Source of the DNA: Dillenia suffruticosa
Lineage: Eukaryota > Streptophyta > Magnoliopsida > Dilleniales > Dilleniaceae
Direction: 5' to 3'
NCBI GenBank assembly: GCA_033439265.1
Contig: JAVTVX010000002.1
Span: 11,196,174 to 11,260,173 of the forward strand
Length of the DNA: 64,000 bases
In this document: positions 36,791 to 49,781 of the stretch, in pieces
Layout of the letters: each line of letters opens with the position of its first letter
Numbering within the stretch: position 1 is the stretch's first letter
Notes under the pieces: generated by a model
Told to the model about the DNA's origin: nothing
Databases searched by the model: none
Seen by the model: only the letters and a program-made list of their open reading frames with translations
Translations under genes and position numbers: made by a program

Positions 36791-37898
36791 CTCCTTATAT
36801 ACCGTTTTAGATGCTTATTTTAATATATGACATGTATGCATTATTGGGTCACATATTTATTTCATGCATCATTTATTGTCATATATTGTGATTTTGTGAT
36901 CAAAGATGTGTCAGGCAGGCGTGGTCGACTCTCTCACACGAGTGACCACCTCCGACTCTGAGTGAGCGGAGATGAGACGGATTCTAGTTGTAAGAGGTTT
37001 TGAGAGTAGCCCTACTAGAACATAAGTCGCCATGATATGTGTTCAAGATGAGGTCATATACGATATGACCGACATGGAAATACCCACATCCATGTTGTCT
37101 GTAAGTAACCAGGTTTGAAATCTCAGATATCACCTGCGATTTGTGATATTGTCTCTGAGATGCTCTGGGTAAAGTCTTATGTGTAGACTGAGTCCCGTAC
37201 CTGTACAGTGTTAGAGAAATCTGACATATGCCCTTTGAGAGATGGGGGAATAACACTGTGGCACGTGTTTCATACCACGTGTGATGAGACGACCATGGGA
37301 TAGTGGGAGCTATTATTTGAGACGATAGTTTGATCTTGATCCCCGTTCCCACTGTGTGAGACCTGAGATCCATTGAGTGGGATCTCTTATGCCCTTATTA
37401 CTTTCGGCTGTCTCTAGAAGTTTTGGTTTAGTGTTGCTACTTTAGTCTGTTTACCTATGGCCCGGAAGATAAATTGAGGTCTAAGGGGCAGGTCTAGGAA
37501 AGCAGCTAAATTGAGACCAATAGATTCGAGTTTGAGAAAAGGAAGGCCAATAGACATTACATCATTGTCATGTATTCATAGGTCGACCTATTGTGTTAAT
37601 CCATGTTGGGATTTAAACATAATAATGAATACATAGTCGAGCAAATTGATTGGGGATCACTTTCGATGAGGAAAGTGGCTCGATGGATGTAAATGCATTG
37701 AGTCTGGGGTATAGCGAGTTATTTTTATACTAATGGTGACTACTCGATCATCCTAACAGGTGTATCGAGAAGTCTTTGCTTGCATGTGCACTCGCCGGTC
37801 GCACGACGCCCAATCCAGTGTGAAAGTCCAGAAGGGTGATGTGATAGATCGCATGAGTTACGATCTTGTGATTGACGGAAGTGAAATGCCCTCATGTG
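36791..37898 (+). other. Conserved 1.1 kb non-coding region between pol and polypurine tract of Copia C
   Basis: It aligns well with 28200-29303 of Copia B, including TGTGTCAGGCAGGCGTG, GAGTGACCACCTCC and CACGTGTTTCATACCACGTG blocks. No long open frame exists in either copy. In some Copia lineages this position holds an envelope-like frame; none is visible here. Confidence 0.7.
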
Positions 37899-37909
37899 CA
37901 AGTGGGAGA

Positions 37910-38342
37910 TGTTGGAATATGCCCAAGAGGGGCATTATGGTAATTTGGGGATAATGGGAGTTACTCCCATTATCCCATTAACCACACCCTAATTAACTAT
38001 CTATTGGGTGGTAACTTCCCCATTAAGCAAGAGATTCTTCTTCCTGCGAGAAACATAAAAAAAAAAAGGCAAGAATGGCACATTTTTCTCTAGAGAGAAA
38101 ATAGAGAAATGGAGATTTTCGCGTAAGAAAATCTCCCATTGTCAAACAAATCACCGGACATGAGGATTGCGACGTTGTGACGCTGTGGTGGTGATTCGAC
38201 TAACCTCGTGATCACCATCCCGACTGCGAAATCGGATCAAGGAAAGTGCCGCTTGAAGATTCTACGAATTGAGGTACCCTATACCCGATCTATTTTATTT
38301 TCCGAAAATTATTATATGCTTCCGCTGCATGAAAATCCAACA
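37910..38342 (+). repeat. Copia C 3' LTR
   Basis: A 433-bp LTR almost identical to 31415-31846 and followed by the CATCA duplication. Confidence 0.93.
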
Positions 38343-38347
38343 CATCA

Positions 38348-39231
38348 AATAGCTGATATCAATAACAAAAACCCTATAGGGGCTGTGGATGGTAATAATA
38401 AGAGAAGTGAAAAAGGTGTTTTGAGTAGGGTATCACTTGTCAAGCTATAGTGTCATAAAGCTTGGAATCCACCAAGTCATTCTTGGGATAACTTTAAGGG
38501 ACAATTTTATTAATAATTGATAAAAATGATTGTTTTGTTAACAAAACCCATAAACAATATATATAGTTCGAACTAGGTTTTCTAAATTTAGAAAGTTAGA
38601 TACATAATAATTATTTCCTAACAACGTATAAGAACTGAATAAAAACAAATTTTCACAAAAAGTATCATGTATCTCCAAAATGGCGATTCCACACCAATTC
38701 TGGTAACCTTGTCATTTAAATACCTATTATTTGCCATTCTCTTCAAATTTCCATTTTGTACTTTTTTCTTTACCAAATTCAATCTTATCAAGTTGTCCTA
38801 GGTCAAGAGACAATGACATTGTTGGTACGTATATATAATCAAGCGGCAGCCAATATTAGGAAAAAAAAAAGACACCAAGTTTTTCTGGCCACATTTTCAA
38901 TCCAGAAAGGATTCGACATTGATGTATATAAATGGTTGGGATGAAATTTGGGTAGCCAAAAGTATCCTGAATCTACCTTCAATAGGAACCAATAAAATTG
39001 AAACATGATATTTATGTTTAATTTATCAACCAACAAGGTTTTGAAGGGATTATCAATGGATTCCAATGACGGACCGTCCGGAATAAAACATAAATAAATA
39101 ATAACAATAACAAAAATAATACAAAACTTATAATGAACCCTCCCACAAATGCATCCTAGATCCACCTAATCAAAGCAACACCATATTCTCTCTCTATCCC
39201 TCTCTCTCTCTCTCTCTCTCCCCTCCAGAAC
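38348..39231. other. Flank upstream of the kinase pseudogene
   Basis: AT-rich DNA ending in a CT-rich stretch (39186-39221) that looks like the leader of the kinase gene starting at 39232. No other gene is seen. Confidence 0.5.
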
Positions 39232-40124
39232 ATGCTATCAAAAGCATTCACAGAACCAAAATGGAGCCTAAAGCATGAAGAAAGAAGTAGTGGGAGCAAC
39301 AGCATCAAATCGTCAGCTTCAATCCATGATGAGTACGATGACATCATCGTGGGGTTCGTGGACGATCAACCCATTAACATAATCTGCCACCATCATCATC
39401 AGAATAAGAAAAACGACATTTGTTGTGGTGGTGATCATGATCGTGTTCATGTTCATTGATCATGACGAGGAGGAAGCTAGGGTCTCGTTTGTCCCTACAC
39501 TTCGAGCAGTGTTGAGGTCTTCGGTTTGTGTGATGGGTGAGAGTCCATTAGGATTGACTGAAAAGGTTGTTTTGTTGGAGGGAAAATTTGTGCTGTGAAG
39601 GGATTTAGAAAATTGTGTGTTAAAGAGGAAAGAGAGTTTGGAAGGAGAATCGAGCTCTTGGCGCATATTAGCTCTCGCTGCGAGTATCTTGTTCCTGTCA
39701 CTGCATATTTGTATGCCAACCGCATTAAGTTCGTCAGTTGTGATTATTATCCCATGGGCTCCCTCTCTGACTTGCTTCTTGGAAAGCTCTCTCTCTTTCT
39801 CTCTCAATACTTTGTTTCAAGAATTTAATTTTTCGAGAATCTTGGCAGAAATTTCCGTAAGTTGCAGATTGGAATAGGTTGCTTTGGGCTATGACATTGA
39901 TTAGTCTTCTAATTAGTTAGATTTTTGGATAAAAATGATAGTCAGTGTATATTCTGGTCGGCCAAAACATGTTGCAAATAACTACGAGAAAGCTATAGCT
40001 TAACCATAAAAAAATGATTAGTATGTTGCAAGCATCTATTGTAAAAATCAATAAAAAAAATAAATAGCATGTGGAATAATATGGCTAAACCTATGAGATA
40101 TGGATGTAGTTTTCACCGGAATCT

Positions 40125-41275
40125 CATTACTAAAAAATGAGGTATTAGTGACGGAGATATTCGTTATTAATAATAAAGATTTTATTACTGAAAACCTATT
40201 TGTTAAATATTAACGATGGAATATTGATCGCTAATTTTTTTGATAAATTAGCGATAGAAATTTTCCGTCGTTAATTCGTCGCTAATTTTAAACAATATAT
40301 AAAACTATCGACGACGGATTAATAATGAAATATTTTTATTATTAAAAATTTTATCGCTTATAGTTTTACATAATTTGCTAGTGCCCGCGCCCGCCTATTT
40401 CCGTTGCTAATTTCGTCGCTAAAAATCTTTTCTCTAAATATTAACACCGGAAGACTATCGGTTGTTAATTTGTCCGATAGATTAGCAACAGAAATATTTT
40501 ATCGCTAATCCGTTGTTGATTTCAAACAATATATAAAACTATCAGCGACGGAATATTTCTACTGCTTATAGTTTTACGTAACCCGCTAGCGCCCACGCCC
40601 ACTCGCCTAGCACACCCCGCCTTCTTTTTTTTTTTTGTTTGCTAGCACCCACGCGTTGCTTTCTCTTTTTTTTGTTCCGAAAAGTTTCATATGTGATAAC
40701 AAAGTATGTGATCTTCTTTTTTTAACATAATAATTTTGAACCTGGGCATACAAGGAGAGTTTGAGTTGTGATAATTATTATACCACAATGTTATTTGTGA
40801 TCTTCTTTTTGTTATTATTTGTTATTTTATTCTCACATTTTTAAGAAAAATAAAATAATATAAAATGCTAATTTGTTATAAAATAATTAAATAACAAAAT
40901 GCTAACTTAAAATAAAATAATAAAATATTTTTAAAAAATAAAATAATATTATTCTTTAAAAAATTAAAAAATAAAATGCTAATTTAAAATATTATAAAAT
41001 AATAAATATGATAAAATAATATTATATAAAATAATATTAATAAATAATAAATATTATAAAATAATATAAAATAATAAAATAAAAGAAAAATAAAATAAAA
41101 GAAAATATAAAATACTAATTAAAAAAATAAATTTTCATTGCTAATCCACCGCTAATCTCTCAGTAATGTTTATTTTTTTTTTTTATTTTGTAACGTTTGA
41201 CGTTAATTCGTCGCTGATTTCTCGTTATTTCCGACGAATATTTTTTCATCGCTTATTCCATGTTTTCTCGTAGTG
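40125..41275. mobile_element. Non-autonomous CACTA element in kinase intron
   Basis: The right end reads, inverted, CACTACGAGAAAACATGG and the left end CATTACTAAAAAATGAGG. Both are flanked by TCT (40122-40124, 41276-41278), the 3-bp duplication typical of CACTA elements. The ends carry repeated GTCGCTAAT-like subterminal motifs on both strands, and the middle is A/T-rich filler. No transposase frame is present, so it would need enzymes from a relative such as the large CACTA at 43152. Confidence 0.85.
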
Positions 41276-41656
41276 TCTGGATTTTTGTCCTTTGCAGGTA
41301 TAGGTTAATTATTTAAAACGATTGTAGATAGGAAGTATCGATAGTGTATGACCGCCCTTTTTAACCAAAGTATATTTTATGTCTAATTACATAAGTATTT
41401 TGCGTGATAAGAAGTAAGTATATTTTGATTATTATTTAATCATTGTTTGTTTCATGAGATTATTAGATTCATTTGATCCATCTAACATTATTGTTGAATT
41501 AATAGGTACAAGAAAAGCTGGCCATACTTGTCTAAATTGGAAGCAATGGCTAGTGATAATCATCTACATCGCTCGAGCAATAGCCTTCATTCATTCTCCA
41601 TCTCCTTCACAAGAGAAACACATGCAACTGAACGTGCATGGCAACATCAAATCCTC

Positions 41657-43057
41657 TGTCATAACCCAAGTAGGGTGGAGAAAGAATATGAGAGAAAGAG
41701 ATAGATTATGAAGAGAAGAAAGAGAAAGAGAGACAGAGAGGGTGAAGGCTAGAGAGAGAAAGAGAAAGAGAATACAAGAGAGACAAAGAAAAATTCATTA
41801 TAATCTCCTTATTATCTCATTATATGTAATGAATACTATTTATACTAATATCACTAACTATTTAACCACTTCACATAATTAACTAATAACTCCACAATTA
41901 ATTACTAACTATTTTTACTTAACTATTAACAATTATGGTTAATAGTTGTTATAATACTTCCTCTTATGAATATCCTTATCCTTAAGAATAAAAAATTAAG
42001 AATTGATATTTGAATTTATGGATCTTGAACCAAGACTTACATTTGTATTAAAAAATAAGGTGATGAAAACGAACAATAAATGTAACTTGAGTTACAACAA
42101 GAATAGTGGAAGAAAAATAGAGATGAAGAAACTTGAAAAAGATTTTTTTTGAACTTCTTTTTTATGAAAAATTTTGTCTAACAATCACCAAAAATTCAAT
42201 CTTTAGAGAAATTGACAAAAACCCATCATCAACAACTTTTTTCTCCAACATGCAAGACTCTTCTTTCTTGGACAAATGACTCTTCTTTCTTGGACATTTG
42301 AAATCTTTCTACTCTTGAGATTCCTTCAATAGGAGTAGGTAAAATGAGAGATTTAGAAAGTGATTCAATACCTTATTCTTTCATGGGTTTTGATATTATT
42401 TCATTTACCACCTGATTTGTTGTGATGCTATCCGATTTCTTTTCATTTTCTTGCTCTTTTTCATCAAAATTTTGATATTTTTATCGATACCAAACATTTT
42501 CAACAAAATATTGAATTTGTCCTTAACACGTATCATAAAAGCGTCTAATTTTTAAACAATTTTCTTGTTGATTTTTTTCATTTTTTGTCAACATGTTAAT
42601 GAAATTCTTACATTTTAATTTTTTGTCTTTTGAGATGTTCTTTCGTAGCGTCATACAAAACTTTTTCTTCAATGACTTCATACCCAATTGTTTCTATCAT
42701 TTTTTAATATTGGCTAAGAATTCGTAAACCTGATACTAATTTGTCATAATCCAAGTAGGGTAGAGAAAGAATATGAGAGAAAGAGAGAGATTATGAAGAT
42801 AAGAAAAAGAAAGAGAGATAGAGAGGGAGAGGGCTAGAGATAAAGAGAGAGAGAATACAAAAGAGACAGAGAAATTCATTACAATTTTCTTATTATCTCA
42901 TTACATGTATTAGAATACTATTTATACTAATATCACTAACTAATTTCACTAATTATTCATCCACTTCACCTAATTAACTAACAAATCCATAATTAATTAC
43001 TGATTAATTTTACTAATCATGATTAATTATTAATTATTATAGTTAAAAGTTGTTACA
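41657..43057 (-). mobile_element. Small LTR retroelement (TRIM-like) in kinase exon 2
   Basis: LTRs of about 300 bp (41657-41960 and 42745-43057) start TGTCATAA-CCAAGTAGGG and end TTGTTA-A-CA. The flanks are TCCTC (41652-41656) and TCATC (43058-43062), a one-mismatch duplication. A primer-site-like TATCAGGTTTACG lies on the minus strand left of the right LTR. The 780-bp interior has a short Gag-like stretch (minus, near 42545-42480) related to that of the outer element at 22504. Removing it joins the kinase codons AAA TCC TC and C GAT GTA in frame. Confidence 0.85.
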
Positions 43058-43598
43058 TCATCCGATGTAATGATCAAGGTCAACTCTACTGCACAATTAT
43101 TAGACTATGGCTACACTCGGTGGCAGAAAGGGTTGAATTGGATGGGACAATCACGGTAGGAAAATAGGATATCAACGATGAAAAATTTTTGATATAAATA
43201 TCTATAAAATTATGACGAATTAACATCAAACGTTACAAATTAAAAAAGTAAAGATTAATAAAAGATTAGTAACGGATTTAGCGACGGAATTAGTAATGGT
43301 AAAATTCCATCACTAATTCCGATAGTAAAATAGATGCGAAGTTGATTATTATTATGTACAATATTTTTTCAACAATTTAACGATGGAATTAGAGACAGAG
43401 TAGATTCTATCGCTAATCAATCATAATACTCTACCAATAGTATTATTATTAAATATTTTTGTGACCGAATATTTTTATCGATAATTTGTTTTAACTTAAA
43501 AGACAAAAACGCTATTTCATATGCTTAATGAGGGATTTGTTACGGATTTACGGATTTTTTTTTTCCGTTGGTGTGGTTTAAAAAAAAAAAAAAAAAAA

Positions 43599-43833
43599 CC
43601 ACATTTTTAGGGTAAGCCATGTATGCCCAATCTCCTCTCCATCTCCCCTCTTCGCTTCTCTCTTGGTACCGGACGTTAGAATGGGAGTTTGCGGATCAGA
43701 AGCCAAGTGTAGTTAAAAAAAAAAAGAACCACATTTTTAGGGTAAGCCGCGTATGCCCACTCTTATCTCCATCTCCCTTCTTCGCTTCTCTCTTGGTACC
43801 AGATGCTAGAATGGGAGTTTGCGGATCAGAAAC
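43599..43833 (+). repeat. Direct repeat, 130-bp period, in CACTA leader
   Basis: Two copies (43599-43703 and 43729-43833) begin CCACATTTTTAGGGTAAGCC and end GTTTGCGGATCAGAA, each preceded by an A-run. They differ at about ten sites. Confidence 0.85.
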
Positions 43834-45439
43834 TCTGTCGCTTCTCTCTTCTTTTCTTTGTCTGAACTCTAAAGTTCGATCTTCTCGTGACCACTCTCTC
43901 TCTCTTTCCCAGACTTACAATTGAGGCCTTTGAATCTCCTAAGGTAAGACCCTTCATGTCAATCTCTCTCTCTCTAACTCTCTCTCTATAGTGCGATTCA
44001 TTGATTTAGGATTTTGTTTTGAATATTCTGCATTAATAAAATTAGATTTAGGGTTTTGATTTTTGAACTTATATTCTTATATTTCTCTGGTGTCTAACTT
44101 AGATTTTGGGTTTTGATTTTTGTACATTCTAGGATTTCTTAGTTTTTAGGGTTCTGAACATGAAAGTTCTCTCACATGTTTCTATAGCCTTCTTTATTTA
44201 GTTTGTTTAAGAATCCAGAAGAAGGCACAAGAGAAAATTTTGTGGTTGTTTATAAGCAAGGGCAATGTTTCTATCTTTCCAGCAGAAATTGCAGAAGATC
44301 CCAATCTCAACCGAATTAAAATTTTGCTAACTTAATCCACCACTAATGAGGCTGAATACCTTCTGAATAAGCCAAAGATCATGTCTTTTCTTTCACTTTT
44401 CCCCCTTTTGTCCTTCACAAGAATTCTGTTCACTTGGAGAATACAGCAACAGCAATTTGAGATACAATCTAGAGAGGCTAGTTCTATGTTTCCCTATTAA
44501 TAGTGCATTCTTATGTCCAATTAAAGAACAAGACGTTTATAAACAAAATTCAAAAAAGGGAAACAATTAGATAAAAATAATTAGAAAATTATGTCATAAA
44601 TTCTTAATGTTTGGGTCCAATTTCACATGTTTGCAATTGTAACGAGATTGTGCTGAACATTATACTTGATTAACAAATCCATTTTAGGAATCTTCCTTTA
44701 TTGCATCTCTACTAATATTTGTGTATGGTAAAAGAGAGCTATGTTGATAAAAGAATCTTCCCTGTTTTGCTTCCTTCTGATATCTGAATGTGTGGTGAAT
44801 TCTAAACTTGGAAAAATGTTTATAAAAGAGTTTTAATGGTGCACATGGGCATGTATTGATGGTTATTTCTCCTTTTGTTGTATTGAAAAAGGTTGTACAC
44901 ATGTGTGATGGCTTGTTTTGTCTGGATTGCTTGAGCGAGGTAAGTACTAACCTCACCCTGCATGTTGATTCTGTGATGTTTTCAAGGTATATGTAGAATA
45001 TGCTTTCCATGATTTTTTGAATTGATTATAGGAGCATGTAGTGTATGTTATGGGATTTAGATATGCTAGGGAACTCTGATGTGAATAAGTTATGGATATG
45101 CTATAAAATTATGATATGAATAAGGATGACATTATGAAACACCTCACAGACTATGGGTCATGAAATGTTTTGTGCGAGTCTTGTGTTTCAAGTAGGACTA
45201 GTGTACCACAGGGCTGCTTGGATGTCAATAGGAGCATCTATGAGAAGTGCTTCTTCCCTATAATGTTTTGTTCAGAAAGTTGTATTTATTAACTTGAACA
45301 AAGAAAAAAAGATCAAAAAAACATATTTTTCATATTGCACTAAAACTTTCCCCATTAAATGCTCTAAAATTATCATAAATGTAAAACCTCTTTAAGTGGA
45401 AAATTAAGATTATATATTATATATATGATGTTTTACACA

Positions 45440-45440
45440 G

Positions 45441-45479
<39 letters not shown>

Positions 45480-45480
45480 G
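45440..45480. repeat. (CA)n microsatellite
   Basis: An ACAC run of about 40 bases with two interruptions, inside the CACTA element. Confidence 0.9.
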
Positions 45481-47340
45481 ACGAAGACTTCAGTATGCCT
45501 CTCATTCATCTTTTTCCATCAGCTGCTTTGTTACCTCTATCTCCATTCTTAGCTTCAGTAAGTCATGTATTGTGTTTCAAACTAAATGGGACCGAAATTA
45601 ATTTAAATTATGGTCCCAACAGTCACTGTAATAGTATCATTTCTATTTGGTGTTATATTAAAAATATGCTCATTGCATGGAATACATTTTTTGGCATTGT
45701 GGTATATCATCGGGCTAATATTAAATCACTAAGCTGGATAAAAAGATCTCATTTTCGATCTTGCTTTCTTTAATGCCAAATTAGTGGATTGTAATGCTCA
45801 CAGAGGATCCAATGATTTTTGCACTTATGTTACACAGACATAAAGTTCAACATTCATGTCAGGGTTAGTTTTATTATTTGGTCATTGGAGTTGTGTTTAA
45901 TTTTTTAGACACTTTAGTTTGTACTAGCATAACAAAATCATATATTATTTATATGATATTTCTTTCTAAAAAATTATATTCATCATGTTGGCAGCTTTAT
46001 GTTCTTAGGAGGAAATACTTACAAAATGCAGCATTGTTGTTTGTTGCTTTTGGTTACTTGTTGATTATCATTGATCTCTGTCTCTAAACTAAATGTGCTG
46101 CATCAATTCTTAATGTTATAAATGCTCCAGAACATTTATGTAAGCCTTTTTGTTCTTTGTTGATGCTTATTTTGTTGAATCTGTTGGAATTTTGGTTTTG
46201 TAAGCCTTTTTGTAGTCCACCATCAAAATCACATAGCTTTATGTTCTTTGTTCCTTTTGTAAGCCTTTTTGAATCTGTTGGACATCTTCTTCTCTTCCTG
46301 AAGAGTAACTCTCCGTAATTAGATATACAAAATATATTATCCATGATTATCAAAATATTAGTATTTATTTTTTAAAAATTATGGGACATCTAGTTTCAGG
46401 TTAGTATTTATTTCTTTGTTTATTTTCAATGATGGGCTCTTAGTTTTCAAAGATTGCATTCTTTAGTTAAACTTGTCACCCATCTTTAAATTGTAATAAA
46501 CAATATATCTGCATGGTTTTCATTTGAAACCAAAATTGCAGCAGTCAATAGAGATGCCACCTGTTTCCAGCCTACTATAAGATCTGAATATCTTCTAAAG
46601 ATTTTCAATCTTCTTTCCGCAGAATGCTTAATCCAATAGAAAGGAAGATTATAAGGAAGCTCAAACCTCCTATATTAATTTTACTAAAAGTAAGGCTTGG
46701 AATCTTCCTTGTTCTTCTTTAGCCTCTGAGATCGGCTCTTGCAAATTCTTAATTGATTATCTAGTGTAACCCCATGAAAGCCGGTGGAGGAAAGGCCAGG
46801 ATGTTTTGTTCACTTCGCAATCAAAATATTAGTCAATTACATCAATCGATGATACCACTCGATACTGACAAGAGCCAAGTGCTGGAAATTCAGAAGAAAA
46901 CTAGATGACATCAGGGCGCTACAGACATGTAATCCTATGCTTGTAACATGTATGCTAACTGTGCATTTGACTCTACAATCAACTTATACGAATGTTAGCC
47001 TGCAGAGAATATTCATAACATTCTTACATAAGGCTAATGCAACTTGCAAGTACTCTCTCTGTCTTAGCTTTTAAACTTGCCGGCAGAATTTTCACAACCT
47101 ATTTTGCAAGTATCATGATGAGTTGTGTCGTTTGTTTCTCATGATTAGTTAGAACATATAGCAACATTCTCTATCTTTCTCTCTCCTTTAATATTGCATC
47201 TGAATTTTCAGATATAAAATTATGGATTTTTCTTCATGCTGCTTCGTTTATTTTTGTCTCCACCCTTTCTAGATTAGCCCTAAAAAAATAAAAAAAAATA
47301 ATAACAAACAACTTATTCTCAATTTACTTATTATATATAG

Positions 47341-47866
47341 CAAAAATTCACATGGCAAGATGAAGATAGCACTTCTCAGCCAAACTTTGATGCCGAATCA
47401 TGGTGTGAGGTGACTGGGGGTCCCATGAAGGGATGTTTATATGGTTTTGGAGAGAGAGTTGATGACATACTGATAATAAATTCCTTTGTTGCCACTTCAT
47501 CTCCATGCATGTCTTTCCCTCAGTTGTATACAAAGGAGGTAGGTACCCATGAAGGGATGTTTATATGGTTTTGGAGAGAGAGTTGATGACATACTGATAA
47601 TAAATTCCTTTGGTGCCACTTCATCTCCATGCATGCCTTTCCCTCAGTTGTATACAAAGGAGGTAGGTAGAATGATGAACGAAATTAGAAATCAAATGAT
47701 AGAGAACATGCAGCGACAAATATTAGAACAAGTGCAAAGTAGAGTGAGAGAACAAATTGAGGCACAAATTCATGAGATATTTGGACAATCAGGTATACAA
47801 CATCCACCACCTAGCCTAGTTATCACACAGTCATCAGATTCTGATCACCTATCTTTATCACATTGA
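47341..47866 (+). pseudogene. CACTA transposase (Ptta/En/Spm-type) C-terminal remnant
   Basis: The frame reads DSTSQPNFDAESWCEVTGGP, then KGCLYGFGERVDDILI and, after a duplication, MNEIRNQMIENMQRQILEQV with a charged helical tail ending at 47866. The W-x-x-x-GG-x-KG-x-x-YGFG pattern and the coiled C-terminus recall the plant Ptta/En/Spm transposase domain (family knowledge). A 124-bp tandem duplication (47422-47545, 47546-47669) shifts the frame and breaks the protein. The catalytic transposase subunit of CACTA elements is not seen. Confidence 0.6.
47422..47669 (+). repeat. 124-bp tandem duplication in transposase remnant
   Basis: CCCATGAAGGGATGTTTATA starts both units (47422, 47546), and they are nearly identical over their full length. 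Because 124 is not a multiple of three, the second copy is out of frame with the first. Confidence 0.9.
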
Positions 47867-48026
47867 TATTTTTATGTACTTAACTTTTATGGTGCTGAAA
47901 ATTATGGATTGTAGTTGATTTTATGTAATTACTTGATGTATATATTGTATTTGGTAACATAAGATTTTATGCGTTGTATGTAAGTAATTTATATCTATGA
48001 AATGGAGTAATTTGTAATATAGTTGG

Positions 48027-49781
48027 TGATGGGTGTTAATCCAACCAAAAATAAAAATACTTACTTCACTAAAAATGAGTTTAGGGTGAGCAGGGTCATA
48101 TCCACACAGAACGACAGATTTATCTCTTTTAAGAAAAATAAAAATATGAGGGGTTTGAGAGATTATTTAAATTTAACAAAAATAAATAAATCAACTAAAA
48201 TAAAACAACTAAATAATACCAATTAAAAGAGAGAATGTCAATGAGAGTAAAATCTAGCCAAATGAGTTATTTCTACCTTGATATATTTGATTGATTATCG
48301 GTACAAAAGTTATTCGATATTATGTTAATAAATTGGTTATAATTATTAAGTATCACAAAACGATCAATCTCTCCGTACTTTTAAGATAATCAAGATATCA
48401 TCGTTAATTACTTGTCCAATCGAAAGATAACCCAAGAGATTATTTTTGGATTTAGTTTTTTGACCGTATTAAGATCTAGAGAAATTCAATTCTAATAATT
48501 AAATTCCAATATGAATTTATTTAAATTATATTATCTAATCTGTTGATATAAGTTCTACCGCTTGTGAGAATATGAAACTATGTCAATTACTACTCGATTA
48601 AAAACATACCCGCAAATATCAAGCCAATAAATATTAAGATCTCTATTTAACAATTCCAAAACAATCATAAATATTAAGTATAGAGATTAAATAAATACCC
48701 GCAAATATCAAGCCAATAAAATCATTTAGATCTCATAATTTTCATCCATCAAAATTTCAATAATTCTTTGATTAGAAAATAAATTAAAAATAAAACATAA
48801 AGGAAAACTCACAATGATTTTATTGCTTCCAAGAATGAAGAATGACAAGGAGAAGGTGACTTTCCGCGGCCGCAACCCTTTTGCCTCTATTATGTGACTT
48901 TCCAAGTCCAAGAAAAAAGAAAATATATTTCTTTCTAAAGCAGCCGACTGCTTCCCCTTTGGGGGCTGCACACTCCTCCAAAAAAAGTGTCTCCTAACTA
49001 TGTGTAACACTTATATATATATATATATATATATAAGCATTAACCCAAAAATTCATTTCTTATTCAAATTGATTTGTAAGAATAAATAAAACTCTTTAAG
49101 AGATAATATTCTAGAAATTTAAAATAAAAGTTTCTCAAAGATAAAATAGGTTGAGATTTATATTTTCAAAATTTTCTTTTTCTAAATATTAGGAATGAAA
49201 TAAAAATTTTCAAAATTTTTAATATCTCCGATTCCATCTCAATTTTCTCTTAAATGAGCAATTGGGAAATGTTTACTATCGTAAATCTTCTAAATCTTCT
49301 AAATCTTCTTGTATTGTTTCTTATAATCAACGTACCCACATGCTAATGAAAGCGTATTGCTGTTCAATTTTTCACCTTTGCATAATTGCTTGAATTTTAC
49401 TCATTTTTCTTCATTTTCCTTAATAAATCTCCTCTATCAATCCTATCATATAAAATATCACAAAATATAAATATTAATATAATATTTATTCAAAAATAAA
49501 ATAATATCAATCACAAATATTGCACTCATTTAAACTCTATCAAATTCCTCCACACCTAGATGATACCTGCTCTCAAGCATTGCTAGCTCGAATAATCAAC
49601 TCATTTTTCTTCCAAGCTCTCAAGTCAATATATACCATAAGAGTTAAATCGAAAACATAATCGAAATAACAAATATTTCACAGCATTCTGCACTAAAACA
49701 ATCACCATACATCCTAACAGCTCCTTATAAAATCCAAACAACAAGATTCAACAATTCTCTCCAAAGGTTTATTCAAACACA
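48027..49781 (-). repeat. Athila-like 3' LTR
   Basis: It aligns with 52890-54690 along its length, including ATTTTATTGCTTCCAAGAATG and TTTGGGGGCTGCACACTC blocks. The right border is uncertain by about 30 bases. Confidence 0.8.

Larger units (their letters stand above)
31415..38342 (+). mobile_element. Copia LTR retrotransposon C, recent but coding-dead
   Basis: LTRs 31415-31846 and 37910-38342 differ at only about seven substitutions and one A-tract length. A perfect CATCA duplication flanks the element (31410-31414, 38343-38347). The primer site TGGTATCAGAGC is at 31848-31859 and the polypurine tract CAAGTGGGAGA at 37899-37909. The interior follows the same plan as Copia B and shares its broken frames. 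The near-identical LTRs mean a recent insertion, although the pol frame is as decayed as in the older Copia B. Confidence 0.94.
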
